A DNA stretch of 44,591 nucleotides from positions 1 through 44,591 of the IMG/VR virus record IMGVR_UViG_3300037189_015495; one strand, 5' to 3'. Source of the DNA: a virus. The notes under the pieces were generated by a model. The model was not told the DNA's origin. It saw only the letters and a program-made list of their open reading frames with translations, and did not search any database. This document shows positions 16,267-23,073 of the stretch, one piece after another; positions within the stretch are counted from its first letter, which is position 1; each line of letters starts with the position of its first letter. A program made the translations under genes and the position numbers.

Positions 16267-16445
16267 GGATTTTAGCCCACCCCGTGTAGCCCATAATGCG
16301 TATGGGGTGTGTGTTGCTTGAGTGTATTATATAAGTGTAGGGGTGCGGGGGGTGCCGGCGGGCGGGTGGTGGGCTTGCGCCGAGAACGAGGAAGGTGGCC
16401 AAGGCCTTGGGGCTCAGCAATAAAAAGCATATAGGATTTCATGTG
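16267..16445. other. G-rich gap after small terminase, with G-quadruplex-type run
   Basis: This gap holds no convincing gene. Bases 16340-16373 on the plus strand carry five G-runs separated by 3, 7, 1 and 4 bases (GGGGTGCGGGGGG, then GGG, GGG, GGG), a canonical quadruplex pattern. Next to it is an AT block with TATAAT on the minus strand (16326-16331) but no -35 box. A position beside the small terminase gene is where phage packaging sites often lie, so a pac/cos role is possible but unproven. Confidence 0.5.
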
Positions 16446-17027
16446 CTAATCTGGGGAGGTCTTAGCAAGTGACTCATCATCAGCGGGTAAGTCACCGCTA
16501 ATCTTTTCGGAGGATAACACTGTGCATGGTATCGGCTGAGATCGCGCCTCGCTTAGCCTCTCGCATAATCCCTTCCCAAGCTCGACGGCAAGTGTGGATG
16601 TCACTCCACCCGAGACTCTTAGCTCTGCCTTCGCAGAGAAGTCTTCCGGCCTTATCCTCTCGAGTAGCCACATCGCGGACTGCGGTGATGTATTGGCATG
16701 CTGGCGGAGCTTCTGGAGATTGTCAGACACAAAACTCTCCCGCTCTCTTTCGATGGCATTCTGGAATTCCGGATTCTCATCGCGCAATTCGATCAACTTA
16801 CCGACCGACATGCCGATTGCTCCGGCGATCATTTTATAGCTCATGCCGAGGCGGGCGAGTTTCAATATCTCATCGCGCCGGCGTTGCGAGAGCGCGTCTA
16901 AAGTTATGCGAGGCCTGCCCATTCTTCGCGGTCGTGGTCGCGTGGCTTCCATGGTCGGAGTGACTTCGCCGTTTTCAATGGCGATGCTCAGGCCTTCCAC
17001 CGGTTGCGTGCTTTTTCTTTTGGGCAC
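16446..17027 (-). CDS. Terminase small subunit
   Basis: A 193-residue protein with a basic N-terminus (ATRPRPRRMGRPRITLDALS) and a helix-turn-helix at about residues 50-80 (ILKLARLGMSYKMIAGAIG, then VGKLIELRDENPEF), followed by a helical oligomerisation segment and WLLERIRPEDFSAKAELRVS, a sequence typical of phage small terminases. It recognises the packaging site and recruits the large subunit. The frame starts with GTG at 17027, with no clear Shine-Dalgarno sequence; an ATG 27 codons in is an alternative. First gene of the late minus-strand block. Confidence 0.75.
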   Translation of the reverse strand: MPKRKSTQPVEGLSIAIENGEVTPTMEATRPRPRRMGRPRITLDALSQRRRDEILKLARLGMSYKMIAGAIGMSVGKLIELRDENPEFQNAIERERESFVSDNLQKLRQHANTSPQSAMWLLERIRPEDFSAKAELRVSGGVTSTLAVELGKGLCERLSEARSQPIPCTVLSSEKISGDLPADDESLAKTSPD

Positions 17028-17278
17028 CGCACGATTTATGTTGCCGTGAAGCTACAGGGCAATCTTATAAAGCGATTGCTGATTGTGTCCTCTCGGCGGA
17101 AGACAGACTGAACAAGGCCGTGCGAGAGCGTATTCCCCGACGAGCGGAGACTAGTGAACTCCATCCGCTCTTAAAAAGATAGGCGAGATATCCGAGACAA
17201 TCGGACGCGAATGCTGGTAAGCACGGGCGCGAAAAGATTCTCACTGCGAGGGCGCATCCCAATGATGACCACCTCGAG

Positions 17279-17303
17279 GCCTTCCCGCATTTAGCGGGGA
17301 GGC
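17279..17303. other. Ten-base-pair hairpin in the control region
   Basis: GCCTTCCCGC and GCGGGGAGGC pair over ten positions (one G-T) around the loop ATTTA. It is not followed by a T-run on either strand, so it is not a standard terminator. Confidence 0.6.
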
Positions 17304-17480
17304 TTCTGCTCAGATCACAAACCCAATAAATGAAAGTTTCTCAATGACCACTTCGAGTCTGCTTATTGAGTAAAGTCACCCGCTGTCACCATACTATCCA
17401 ACAAAACAAAACCCTTTATAGGCCATCCTAGAGCGTTTTTTAGGCATAACTATGTTGTGTCATAAAGAATCTATACCATA

Positions 17481-17518
17481 TACAAAGTAGTTGCACGCCC
17501 ACCGTTCCGGTGTATTCT
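17481..17518 (+). promoter_or_regulatory. Promoter of the plus-strand operon with AAAGTAGTTG element (copy 3)
   Basis: TACAAAGTAG is followed by TTGCAC (17491-17496), a 16-base gap and TATTCT (17513-17518). The transcript would begin near 17525, about 20 bases before the first ATG (17545), which has AGAAAGGA ten bases upstream. The upstream element matches the ones at 7173-7185 and 8229-8244. Confidence 0.65.
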
Positions 17519-17544
17519 GGTGTTACAGAAAGGACACATAGCAC

Positions 17545-17904
17545 ATGAACAAAAAAACAAAAACGGTGGTTAAATTGCGCGCTTGGCGCGTATTACCTCG
17601 CAGTCGTTACATCGTCGTCTCCGAGGACGGCAAGCGCAACATCTGCAAGGTATACAACGCGCGAGGCGGAAGACTCGAATCAGAGGCTCGCGGGAATGCT
17701 TTGCTGATTGCAAATGCACCCAGAGCCTACAACGCACTCCTACTTCTTCTCAGTGCGCTCAAGCCGACCCTTCGCGGATCAATCGGCTCGCTCGCGTTGG
17801 AGAATGAGGAGTGGCGTGCGCTTAGGCTCGCATGGGTCGACGCGCTGAAATTAGTTAGCGAAACACAAACCGACCCAGTGGGTCAAAAGGAGCAGACAAA
17901 ATGA
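17545..17904 (+). CDS. Unknown protein, first gene of the MoxR-VWA operon (119 aa)
   Basis: A 119-residue protein. The N-terminus is basic (MNKKTKTVVKLRAWRVLPRS) with a beta-rich segment (YIVVSEDGKRNICKVYN). Then comes ARGNALLIANAPRAYNALLL, which resembles the ARLIAxAPELLxAL motif of a widespread family of small phage proteins of unknown function. It ends in a charged helix. It overlaps the next gene by four bases (ATGA). Function is unknown. Confidence 0.65.
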   Translation: MNKKTKTVVKLRAWRVLPRSRYIVVSEDGKRNICKVYNARGGRLESEARGNALLIANAPRAYNALLLLLSALKPTLRGSIGSLALENEEWRALRLAWVDALKLVSETQTDPVGQKEQTK

Positions 17905-18770
17905 ACATCCAGATTAGCGCAGAAAAGCTGAGCCAGTTTGCTCGGCTTGCAGACCTTAGCATCTCCCGCCTCATAGGTGGCCGGCGAGATGATAAGGCGA
18001 CCGAAGAGGTCGAGCGGAAGCATCACATCGAATCTGGCACCGGTGGCAGATTCGTAAAGGCACTGATCAATCCGGTCTATCTCAAGGCCATCAACAAGGC
18101 CTCGAGCCGGATTCGCGAGAACTTCTACAAGTTCACGCTCCCTTGGCACGGGGAACAGCGCGTGCTTCCGGTGTCGGTCTATGACCGGTTCACTGAGATA
18201 CACAACAAGCTGGTCATCGAGTTTGACAAACTCGCGGACGAGTTGGCGGAGAAGTACCAAGAGATCAAGGACGAGGCCAAAGAGAGACTCAACGGTCTTT
18301 ATAGGCCGGACGAATACCCCGAGACATCGAACATCTTTCGGGACAAGTTCGCCGTCAACCTCGACCAGTTCTCATTCCCCCGCGAAACAGACCTCCGTGA
18401 TCCAGTGCTACAGGCTCGGGCGTTGCAGGCTGTGAGTGGAAGGCTCGCCGTTTGCCATGCCAAGCTACTGGATCGCGTGATTGAAAGCCTCCAGAGATTC
18501 TGGGTCACGCTGGACAGGTCGGACGCGATATTCCGCGACTCGCTCGTCGGCAATATCCGCGAGGCACTCGACGAGGCTGATGCCCTCAACTTCACCGGCG
18601 ACAGCCGGATAGCCGAGGCCATCGCGACTGTGCGTGCGGGGCTCAGTGGGCACTTGGATGCCGATCTGCTCCGCGAGAATAAATTTGCCCGCACTGATGC
18701 GGTCAAAAAAAGCAAGGAGGTGCTCGAAACGATCTACTCGTTAAAAAGCACGCTTGGCGTATCTGCTTAG
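17901..18770 (+). CDS. DUF3150-like helical protein, partner of the AAA+ ATPase (289 aa)
   Basis: A 289-residue, mostly helical protein with charged coiled-coil stretches (VIEFDKLADELAEKYQEIKD; VRAGLSGHLDADLLRENKF). DUF3150 proteins encoded beside CobS/MoxR-type ATPases and VWA proteins in phages and plasmids have this size, helical content and gene order, so I suggest that family, but no diagnostic motif is visible and the match is mainly contextual. No catalytic residues or membrane segments are seen. Its stop codon lies inside a CTGCTTAGCAG palindrome and is followed by a folded RNA element before the ATPase gene. Confidence 0.55.
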   Translation: MNIQISAEKLSQFARLADLSISRLIGGRRDDKATEEVERKHHIESGTGGRFVKALINPVYLKAINKASSRIRENFYKFTLPWHGEQRVLPVSVYDRFTEIHNKLVIEFDKLADELAEKYQEIKDEAKERLNGLYRPDEYPETSNIFRDKFAVNLDQFSFPRETDLRDPVLQARALQAVSGRLAVCHAKLLDRVIESLQRFWVTLDRSDAIFRDSLVGNIREALDEADALNFTGDSRIAEAIATVRAGLSGHLDADLLRENKFARTDAVKKSKEVLETIYSLKSTLGVSA

Positions 18771-18773
18771 CAG
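18763..18773. repeat. CTGCTWAGCAG palindrome, copy 3
   Basis: CTGCTTAGCAG contains the TAG stop codon (18768-18770) of the 289-residue gene. Confidence 0.6.
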
Positions 18774-18774
18774 A

Positions 18775-18832
18775 GGATCACAGTCAGCCTCACGGCGACC
18801 CCGTGAGGTTGAAGTGATCCCCGACTACGGGG
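18775..18832 (+). ncRNA. Folded intergenic RNA element between the DUF3150-like and MoxR genes
   Basis: Two perfect nested stems are present: outer GGATCAC (18775-18781) with GTGATCC (18814-18820), inner CCTCACGG (18788-18795) with CCGTGAGG (18801-18808), loop CGACC. A third stem CCCCG/CGGGG (18819-18832, loop ACTA) shares two bases with the outer stem, so the two may exclude each other. No T-run follows, so it is not a standard terminator. The AAGGAGG ribosome site of the ATPase gene lies 20 bases downstream. A role in transcript processing, stability or translation control is possible. Confidence 0.55.
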
Positions 18833-18868
18833 TGCACTAACAAAACAAAAAAAAGGAGGACAGACAAC

Positions 18869-19933
18869 ATGAACAAAATCAGCAACACAACCAACAGCGT
18901 GAAGGTGGGCAAACTCGCGGAGGACTTGTACCTCGCGTTTAAATCCCGCATCTCAACGCTACTCATCGGACGGGCTGGAGTCGGCAAAACCGCTCTGGTT
19001 CAAAGCGCGTGGAAAAAACTCTGCTCAGAGGTCGGTGGCGATCCCATCGTGGTGGTCGACACTCCGGCCTGTAGCGATCCCACAGACTACAAGGGGCTCC
19101 CCGTGGTGCTCGAGGGCAAGGCAACCTTCGACCCCATCGGACTGCTCCGCCGGCTACTCAACGCAACCCAACCCACACTGTGCTTTCTCGATGATCTCGG
19201 GCAGGCCAGTGAGGCCGTGCAAAAGGGGCTCCAGCATATTATCTGGGCTCGCGAGGTAGAGGGCAGGCGCATCCCAGATTGCGTGCAGTTTGTCGGCGCG
19301 ACCAACGCGCGCACAGACCGCGCCGGTGTGGGCTGGCTCATCTCCCCTCTCATCGGGCGGTTTGATGCGACGATTGAAGTACTCCCAGACCTCGAGCACT
19401 GGAGCCAGTGGGCAGTCGAGGCCGGCATCTCCCCACAGGTGCTCTCGTTCCTGCAATTCAGGCCGGACAGGTTCGCGGAAGAACCGACCGCTGAGTTTGC
19501 CAAGAAAGTCGCGTGCCCCCGCTCATGGGAGGCCGTGGACAAGGTGGTCAAGGCCGGACTGGTGTCGCCGGCATGGCTCGCCGGAGCGATTGGGCAGAGC
19601 GCGGGGCTCGACCTGTTCGGGTTCCTCAATGTCTACGATGGGCTCGCTGATCTACCGCATCGCGTGCTCAACGATGGCGAGAAGGCTCCCCTGCCCCAGA
19701 AGCCGGAGGTTCGCTGGGCTTTGACTGGCGCGCTCGTCGCCAAGTTAAACGCGCTGAAACTGCACGGGCACGAGGATGTCGCGAAGAACTTCTTTGCCTA
19801 CATCCCTCGGCTCGGTGGTGAGTTTGAGGCGTTTGCAGTTAAGAGCGCGACCAAGGCCGTGGAGAACTTCACGACTTGGGAAACCTATGGCGACTGGGTC
19901 GAGGAGCGCGGGCAAGTGCTCGTACTCAAATAA
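18869..19933 (+). CDS. MoxR/CobS-type AAA+ ATPase
   Basis: A 354-residue AAA+ ATPase. Walker A is GRAGVGKT (residues 34-41), Walker B CFLDDL (Asp108-Asp109), sensor 1 is in FVGATNARTD (Asn146), and a likely arginine finger is in LIGRFDATIE. Proteins of the MoxR/CobS branch remodel client complexes together with a VWA-domain partner through the metal site of that domain. The partner gene follows after six bases. The ATG is preceded by an AGGAGG site. The client is unknown. Related CobS-like ATPases are known in cyanophages, but no cobalt-chelatase gene is present here. Confidence 0.85.
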   Translation: MNKISNTTNSVKVGKLAEDLYLAFKSRISTLLIGRAGVGKTALVQSAWKKLCSEVGGDPIVVVDTPACSDPTDYKGLPVVLEGKATFDPIGLLRRLLNATQPTLCFLDDLGQASEAVQKGLQHIIWAREVEGRRIPDCVQFVGATNARTDRAGVGWLISPLIGRFDATIEVLPDLEHWSQWAVEAGISPQVLSFLQFRPDRFAEEPTAEFAKKVACPRSWEAVDKVVKAGLVSPAWLAGAIGQSAGLDLFGFLNVYDGLADLPHRVLNDGEKAPLPQKPEVRWALTGALVAKLNALKLHGHEDVAKNFFAYIPRLGGEFEAFAVKSATKAVENFTTWETYGDWVEERGQVLVLK

Positions 19934-19939
19934 GGAAAG

Positions 19940-21241
19940 GTGGTGACCAAAGTGAAGACTAAAAAGAAATCACCCACGCTTGGCCTGACCCCCGCCGAGG
20001 AGAAGCTGTCCAAGGCAAGGATCCACCTAGTGTGCACTGCCCCGTTTTTCGGGTCGGTGGCACTGGGGGTTCCCTGCATCTTAGATGAGCGGGCGAGGAC
20101 TGCATGCACTGACGGCCGTCAAATCCGGTTCGCGCCCAGCTTCCTCGCCAAGCTGGATACGCGACAGGTTGTCGGGCTCATCGTTCACGAGGTGCTCCAC
20201 ATCATCCTGAAGCATTCACTGTTCCGCGAGGATCGTGATCCAAAGCTCTGGAACATCGCGTGCGACTACGCGATCAATCTGATCATAAAGGACGGCGGGT
20301 ACTACCTTCCTACCAACGGATTGATCGACGAGCAGTACCGAGGCCTTTCGGCGTTTCAAATCTACGACCTGTTGGCACAGGACGCTGGCAACACGACGAG
20401 GCCGGACGAGGACGAAGGAGATGAGGGCGAGGGAGATGAGGAGGGCGAAGAGTCAGACGGTGCCGGAGACGGCGAAGAGGAGGGTGAGTCCGATTCGTCC
20501 GCAGCGGGCGGTAAAGGCTCCGGCAAATCTCCGACAGGTTGGGGAGATGTTGAAGACCCAACCGACGAGCAAGGGAATCCCCTTAGCGAGTCCGCCCTTC
20601 AGGAGGTGGCCGATAAGATTGACGGGTCGGTGGCAGTGGCCGAGTCCACAGCGCGCATCGCCGGAAATCTGCCGGCCGAACTTGACCGGATTCTCGGCGA
20701 AGCCAAGAAGCCACTGGTCAACTGGCGCGATGCTCTCAGGAGGCACCTCACTGAGGTCAGTCGCGACGACTGGTCGTGGCGCAGGCCTTCTCGCAGGCAC
20801 CGCAATTTTGTGTTGCCTAGCCTCCACTCCGAGGGGCTGGCGACCATCTTGGTGACGGTCGACACCTCCGGCTCAATTGACAGGGATCAGTTCGAGCAGG
20901 CACTGGGTGAGGTCTGCGAGGTAGCCCAGTCGATCAAGGGAAAAGTTTTCCTCGGATCGTGCGACACTCAGCACTACGGGTTCGAGGAATACAACTACGG
21001 CGATCCCTTGCCGGAACTAAAGGGAGGCGGGGGCACCGACTTCAGAGATTCAGACCGCGCGGTTGAGGACATCATCGCAACCGGTGAGGAGGTGAAGGTT
21101 CACCTGTTTATCACAGACGGGCTGACATCATCTTGGGGGAGCGAGATCGTGCCGACAGTCTGGGCGATCCACAGCGACCCAACTCAAAGCATCGAGCCAC
21201 CGTTTGGTGAGAGGCTCGACATCCCCAGAGGTTCGCCATGA
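19940..21241 (+). CDS. Zincin-VWA fusion, partner of the MoxR ATPase
   Basis: A 433-residue protein with two domains. Residues about 20-145 are a putative metallopeptidase domain (DUF2201 N-terminal type) with HEVLH (His83-Glu84, His87) and the downstream WNIACDYAINLII. Residues 155-185 are a nearly all-acidic linker (DEDEGDEGEGDEEGEESDG). The C-terminal VWA-like domain has a complete metal site: DTSGS (308-312), Thr366 in GGTDF and Asp393 in ITDG. Start codons are a GTG at 19940 or 19943 after AAGGAAAGG; the first is used here. The 3' end overlaps the next gene as ATGA. The pair with the ATPase is a MoxR-VWA system; the substrate is unknown. Confidence 0.82.
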   Translation: MVTKVKTKKKSPTLGLTPAEEKLSKARIHLVCTAPFFGSVALGVPCILDERARTACTDGRQIRFAPSFLAKLDTRQVVGLIVHEVLHIILKHSLFREDRDPKLWNIACDYAINLIIKDGGYYLPTNGLIDEQYRGLSAFQIYDLLAQDAGNTTRPDEDEGDEGEGDEEGEESDGAGDGEEEGESDSSAAGGKGSGKSPTGWGDVEDPTDEQGNPLSESALQEVADKIDGSVAVAESTARIAGNLPAELDRILGEAKKPLVNWRDALRRHLTEVSRDDWSWRRPSRRHRNFVLPSLHSEGLATILVTVDTSGSIDRDQFEQALGEVCEVAQSIKGKVFLGSCDTQHYGFEEYNYGDPLPELKGGGGTDFRDSDRAVEDIIATGEEVKVHLFITDGLTSSWGSEIVPTVWAIHSDPTQSIEPPFGERLDIPRGSP

Positions 21242-21552
21242 TCACCGACCAGAAAAGTCTTGGCCGGCGAGAGATTCGCGCGGGGGTTGCCTTGTTAAAG
21301 GCAATCCACCGCACGGCACCTGAGCGCAACGCCGACACGCTCAGACATCTCAAGTCGTTGAGCGATGCGAAGCTCATCAATTTCGCCACTGATCTACATA
21401 GGCAGTTCTATGTGGATCGTAGCGTACTCATCCCCCACGACACCCAGCACCGACTACAGTCCGCCAAGTCGGAGTTGGAATCGCGGGGGTACAGGCAAGT
21501 AAACACAATCCAGTTCATCTACGATGAACGGGCGGACGCAAGGAGCAAATAA
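21238..21552 (+). CDS. Unknown protein after the zincin-VWA gene (104 aa)
   Basis: A 104-residue helical protein, MITDQKSLGRREIRAGVALL onward, with many charged residues and no cysteine or membrane segment. It overlaps the VWA gene by four bases, so it is translationally coupled to it and could be a dedicated accessory. No family recognised. Confidence 0.6.
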   Translation: MITDQKSLGRREIRAGVALLKAIHRTAPERNADTLRHLKSLSDAKLINFATDLHRQFYVDRSVLIPHDTQHRLQSAKSELESRGYRQVNTIQFIYDERADARSK

Positions 21553-21553
21553 C

Positions 21554-22462
21554 ATGAACAGCACAGTCACAGCAAAAAGCAACGGCACGGCTGGCGTGGC
21601 GAGGGAGAAGAGATCCCCTCGCCCCGTTCCGGAATCCGTGTGGATCAACAAGGCAAACATACAAAAGTACCTACCGCCTGCGAGGGCGAAGCGAGTGCTA
21701 GTCGCGGGTGTGACCGGCACGCTCGTCGGAGACGCGCCACATATCACGGCGACCAGATCGCGCTGGGATCACACCGCCAACAGGCAGTGGGATATCTTTG
21801 AGGCGTGGGCTGAGAAGAAGTGCAACGCCTACCGAATTGAGCGCGGGGACAAATCATCGGCGGGCGATCCCGCCGGCACCGCCCATGTCGGAGACTCACT
21901 GCAACGCATTTTGAAACTGAACGGGGGGCATGGCTCGGCATTCTCCATCGAGCAGGAATCATGCGGACAGGTACTGCGCGAGCATCTGAGCATTCCAATA
22001 CGATGGAGGTTTAACAACGACTCGAGGGCACTGGTGCCCTACTTGATCGAAGAACTTCGGGGGCTTGTCCTCGAGGGCATTGCCGGACTGGAGCACACTG
22101 TGCACGGTTCCGAGAGGCGGAAGTCGCGCGCCACCGTTTTGGCGTTGCGCAAGCTCTTGGGGTTTGAGGACTCGCACAAGTACCCCGACAGCGTGCCCTT
22201 TCAGAAGGAGGCGAAAAGCTACGAGCAAACCCTGCAAGGCTCATGGAAGGACTATAAGGTCACGCGCCATGGGAGTGCCGGCAATTCCTGTGAGTTAATA
22301 TGCACTGGGAATAATAAGCAGGGATTCCGCGCCTCGATCAGCTTCTCATTCCGGCTGGATGACAAGAGGTATCGCGGGAAGAACTCCCACAAGCTGGTGC
22401 AACTATTAGAGCTCGTCGATTCGTTTGTCGGTCGCGGGAGAAAGGAGCTACCCAGTGAGTAA
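21554..22462 (+). CDS. Unknown protein in the MoxR-VWA operon (302 aa)
   Basis: A 302-residue protein of unknown family. The ATG at 21554 (MNSTVTAKSNGTAGVAREKR) has AGGAG eight bases upstream and follows the previous stop by one base; a longer frame from 21524 would overlap that gene. The N-terminal 25 residues are basic and probably disordered. The middle has RSRWDHTANRQWDIFEAWAE and a Gly/His-rich segment (LKLNGGHGSAFSIEQESCG); the C-terminal third is basic and beta-rich (ASISFSFRLDDKRYRGKNSH). No catalytic motif is clear. It could be a target or adaptor of the ATPase pair by position only. Confidence 0.6.
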   Translation: MNSTVTAKSNGTAGVAREKRSPRPVPESVWINKANIQKYLPPARAKRVLVAGVTGTLVGDAPHITATRSRWDHTANRQWDIFEAWAEKKCNAYRIERGDKSSAGDPAGTAHVGDSLQRILKLNGGHGSAFSIEQESCGQVLREHLSIPIRWRFNNDSRALVPYLIEELRGLVLEGIAGLEHTVHGSERRKSRATVLALRKLLGFEDSHKYPDSVPFQKEAKSYEQTLQGSWKDYKVTRHGSAGNSCELICTGNNKQGFRASISFSFRLDDKRYRGKNSHKLVQLLELVDSFVGRGRKELPSE

Positions 22463-22637
22463 GAAAGCACAAAGCGAGGCGAGGCTTTCCATTACCCTGC
22501 CAAAAGAAGTGCTCGGGCAACTCGAGGACATCTGCAATTTGCAGGGCGGTCGAAGCGTTGCCAGTTTAATCCGAGAATGGGTCGGTAGTCGTTGCGGGTT
22601 CGCTCTGGAAGAGCTCCGGAAGTTGGAGGCAAAATGA
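22455..22637 (+). CDS. Ribbon-helix-helix DNA-binding protein (60 aa)
   Basis: A 60-residue protein with a CopG/Arc-like ribbon-helix-helix pattern: beta strand ARLSITLPKEVLGQL, helix LEDICNLQGG, then RSVASLIREWV. Such dimers bind operators. The start is a GTG at 22455, eight bases after AAGGAG, overlapping the previous gene by eight bases. It may regulate its own operon. Arg/Ser at the start of the second helix and the short C-terminal tail are typical. Confidence 0.65.
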   Translation: MSKKAQSEARLSITLPKEVLGQLEDICNLQGGRSVASLIREWVGSRCGFALEELRKLEAK

Positions 22638-22903
22638 GCGTGGTAAACTCAGCCTTTAGCTCGCGAACCGTGAGAAGGAGAGCGAAGAAGACCTACCGAG
22701 AAAGCAACCGCGACTGCCCCTCTCTTGAGCAGTGGCAGTATCTACGGCACATGGTGAAGCGAGGGAGGGACGATGTCCTAGCCAAGTCGATCACCTCGCG
22801 GCACAAGCGCGATGCCCTAGAGGCCTTGGGATCGATTGATGCATGGCTTCAGTCGCGTTTCGGGGTGAGGTTTGAGAGCCGGCTCGACGAGGTGGGGCGA
22901 TGA
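22634..22903 (+). CDS. Unknown basic protein (89 aa)
   Basis: An 89-residue basic helical protein, MSVVNSAFSSRTVRRRAKKT onward. It overlaps the ribbon-helix-helix gene and the next gene as ATGA at both ends. Arg/Lys content (about a quarter) suggests nucleic-acid binding; no family recognised. Confidence 0.6.
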   Translation: MSVVNSAFSSRTVRRRAKKTYRESNRDCPSLEQWQYLRHMVKRGRDDVLAKSITSRHKRDALEALGSIDAWLQSRFGVRFESRLDEVGR

Positions 22904-23073
22904 AGCACTTGATCGATCTCGAAGAGGTAAGGACTCACACCCTTGTGGCGGTTGGGGTGGCCATTGGTCTGGCAATCTCGCTAGCCCTTGTGCTTATCTC
23001 ATCTGCTACGCAGTTGGCGGAGCGGTCTATCCTAGAATCGAAAATCAGAATCGGCGAATCGGCGAGACGCTAG
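22900..23073 (+). CDS. Small single-span membrane protein (57 aa)
   Basis: A 57-residue protein: charged N-terminus (MKHLIDLEEVRTHT), one transmembrane segment at about residues 15-35 (LVAVGVAIGLAISLALVLIS) and a charged C-terminal helix. Its start overlaps the previous stop (ATGA), which supports translation. It ends the plus-strand operon and overlaps the convergent minus gene by 29 bases. A membrane anchor or immunity-type role is possible; nothing in the sequence decides. Confidence 0.6.
   Translation: MKHLIDLEEVRTHTLVAVGVAIGLAISLALVLISSATQLAERSILESKIRIGESARR

Larger units (their letters stand above)
17028..17544. other. Divergent control region between late genes and the plus-strand operon
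   Basis: No convincing gene lies in these 517 bases. It holds: an inverted repeat GCAATC/GATTGC with a 9-base gap over TTATAAAG (17059-17079); a 14-base direct repeat ATGACCACYTCGAG at 17265-17278 and 17344-17357; a 10-bp hairpin at 17279-17303 directly after the first copy; and the plus-strand promoter at 17481-17518. The set suggests an operator or replication-control region, with no direct proof. Confidence 0.5.

Noticed and set aside
16235-16420. 61-aa minus-strand frame in the G-rich gap
   Set aside because: Proline-rich composition comes from the G-run; no ribosome site and it overlaps the 92-aa gene.
17065-17262. 65-aa minus-strand frame in the control region
   Set aside because: No ribosome site, odd composition, and it covers repeats that look regulatory.
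18775-18832. Rho-independent terminator
   Set aside because: Stems are strong but no T-run follows on the plus strand.
19087-20865. Minus-strand frames of 60-180 aa opposite the ATPase and VWA genes
   Set aside because: High-GC shadows of the two well-supported plus-strand genes.
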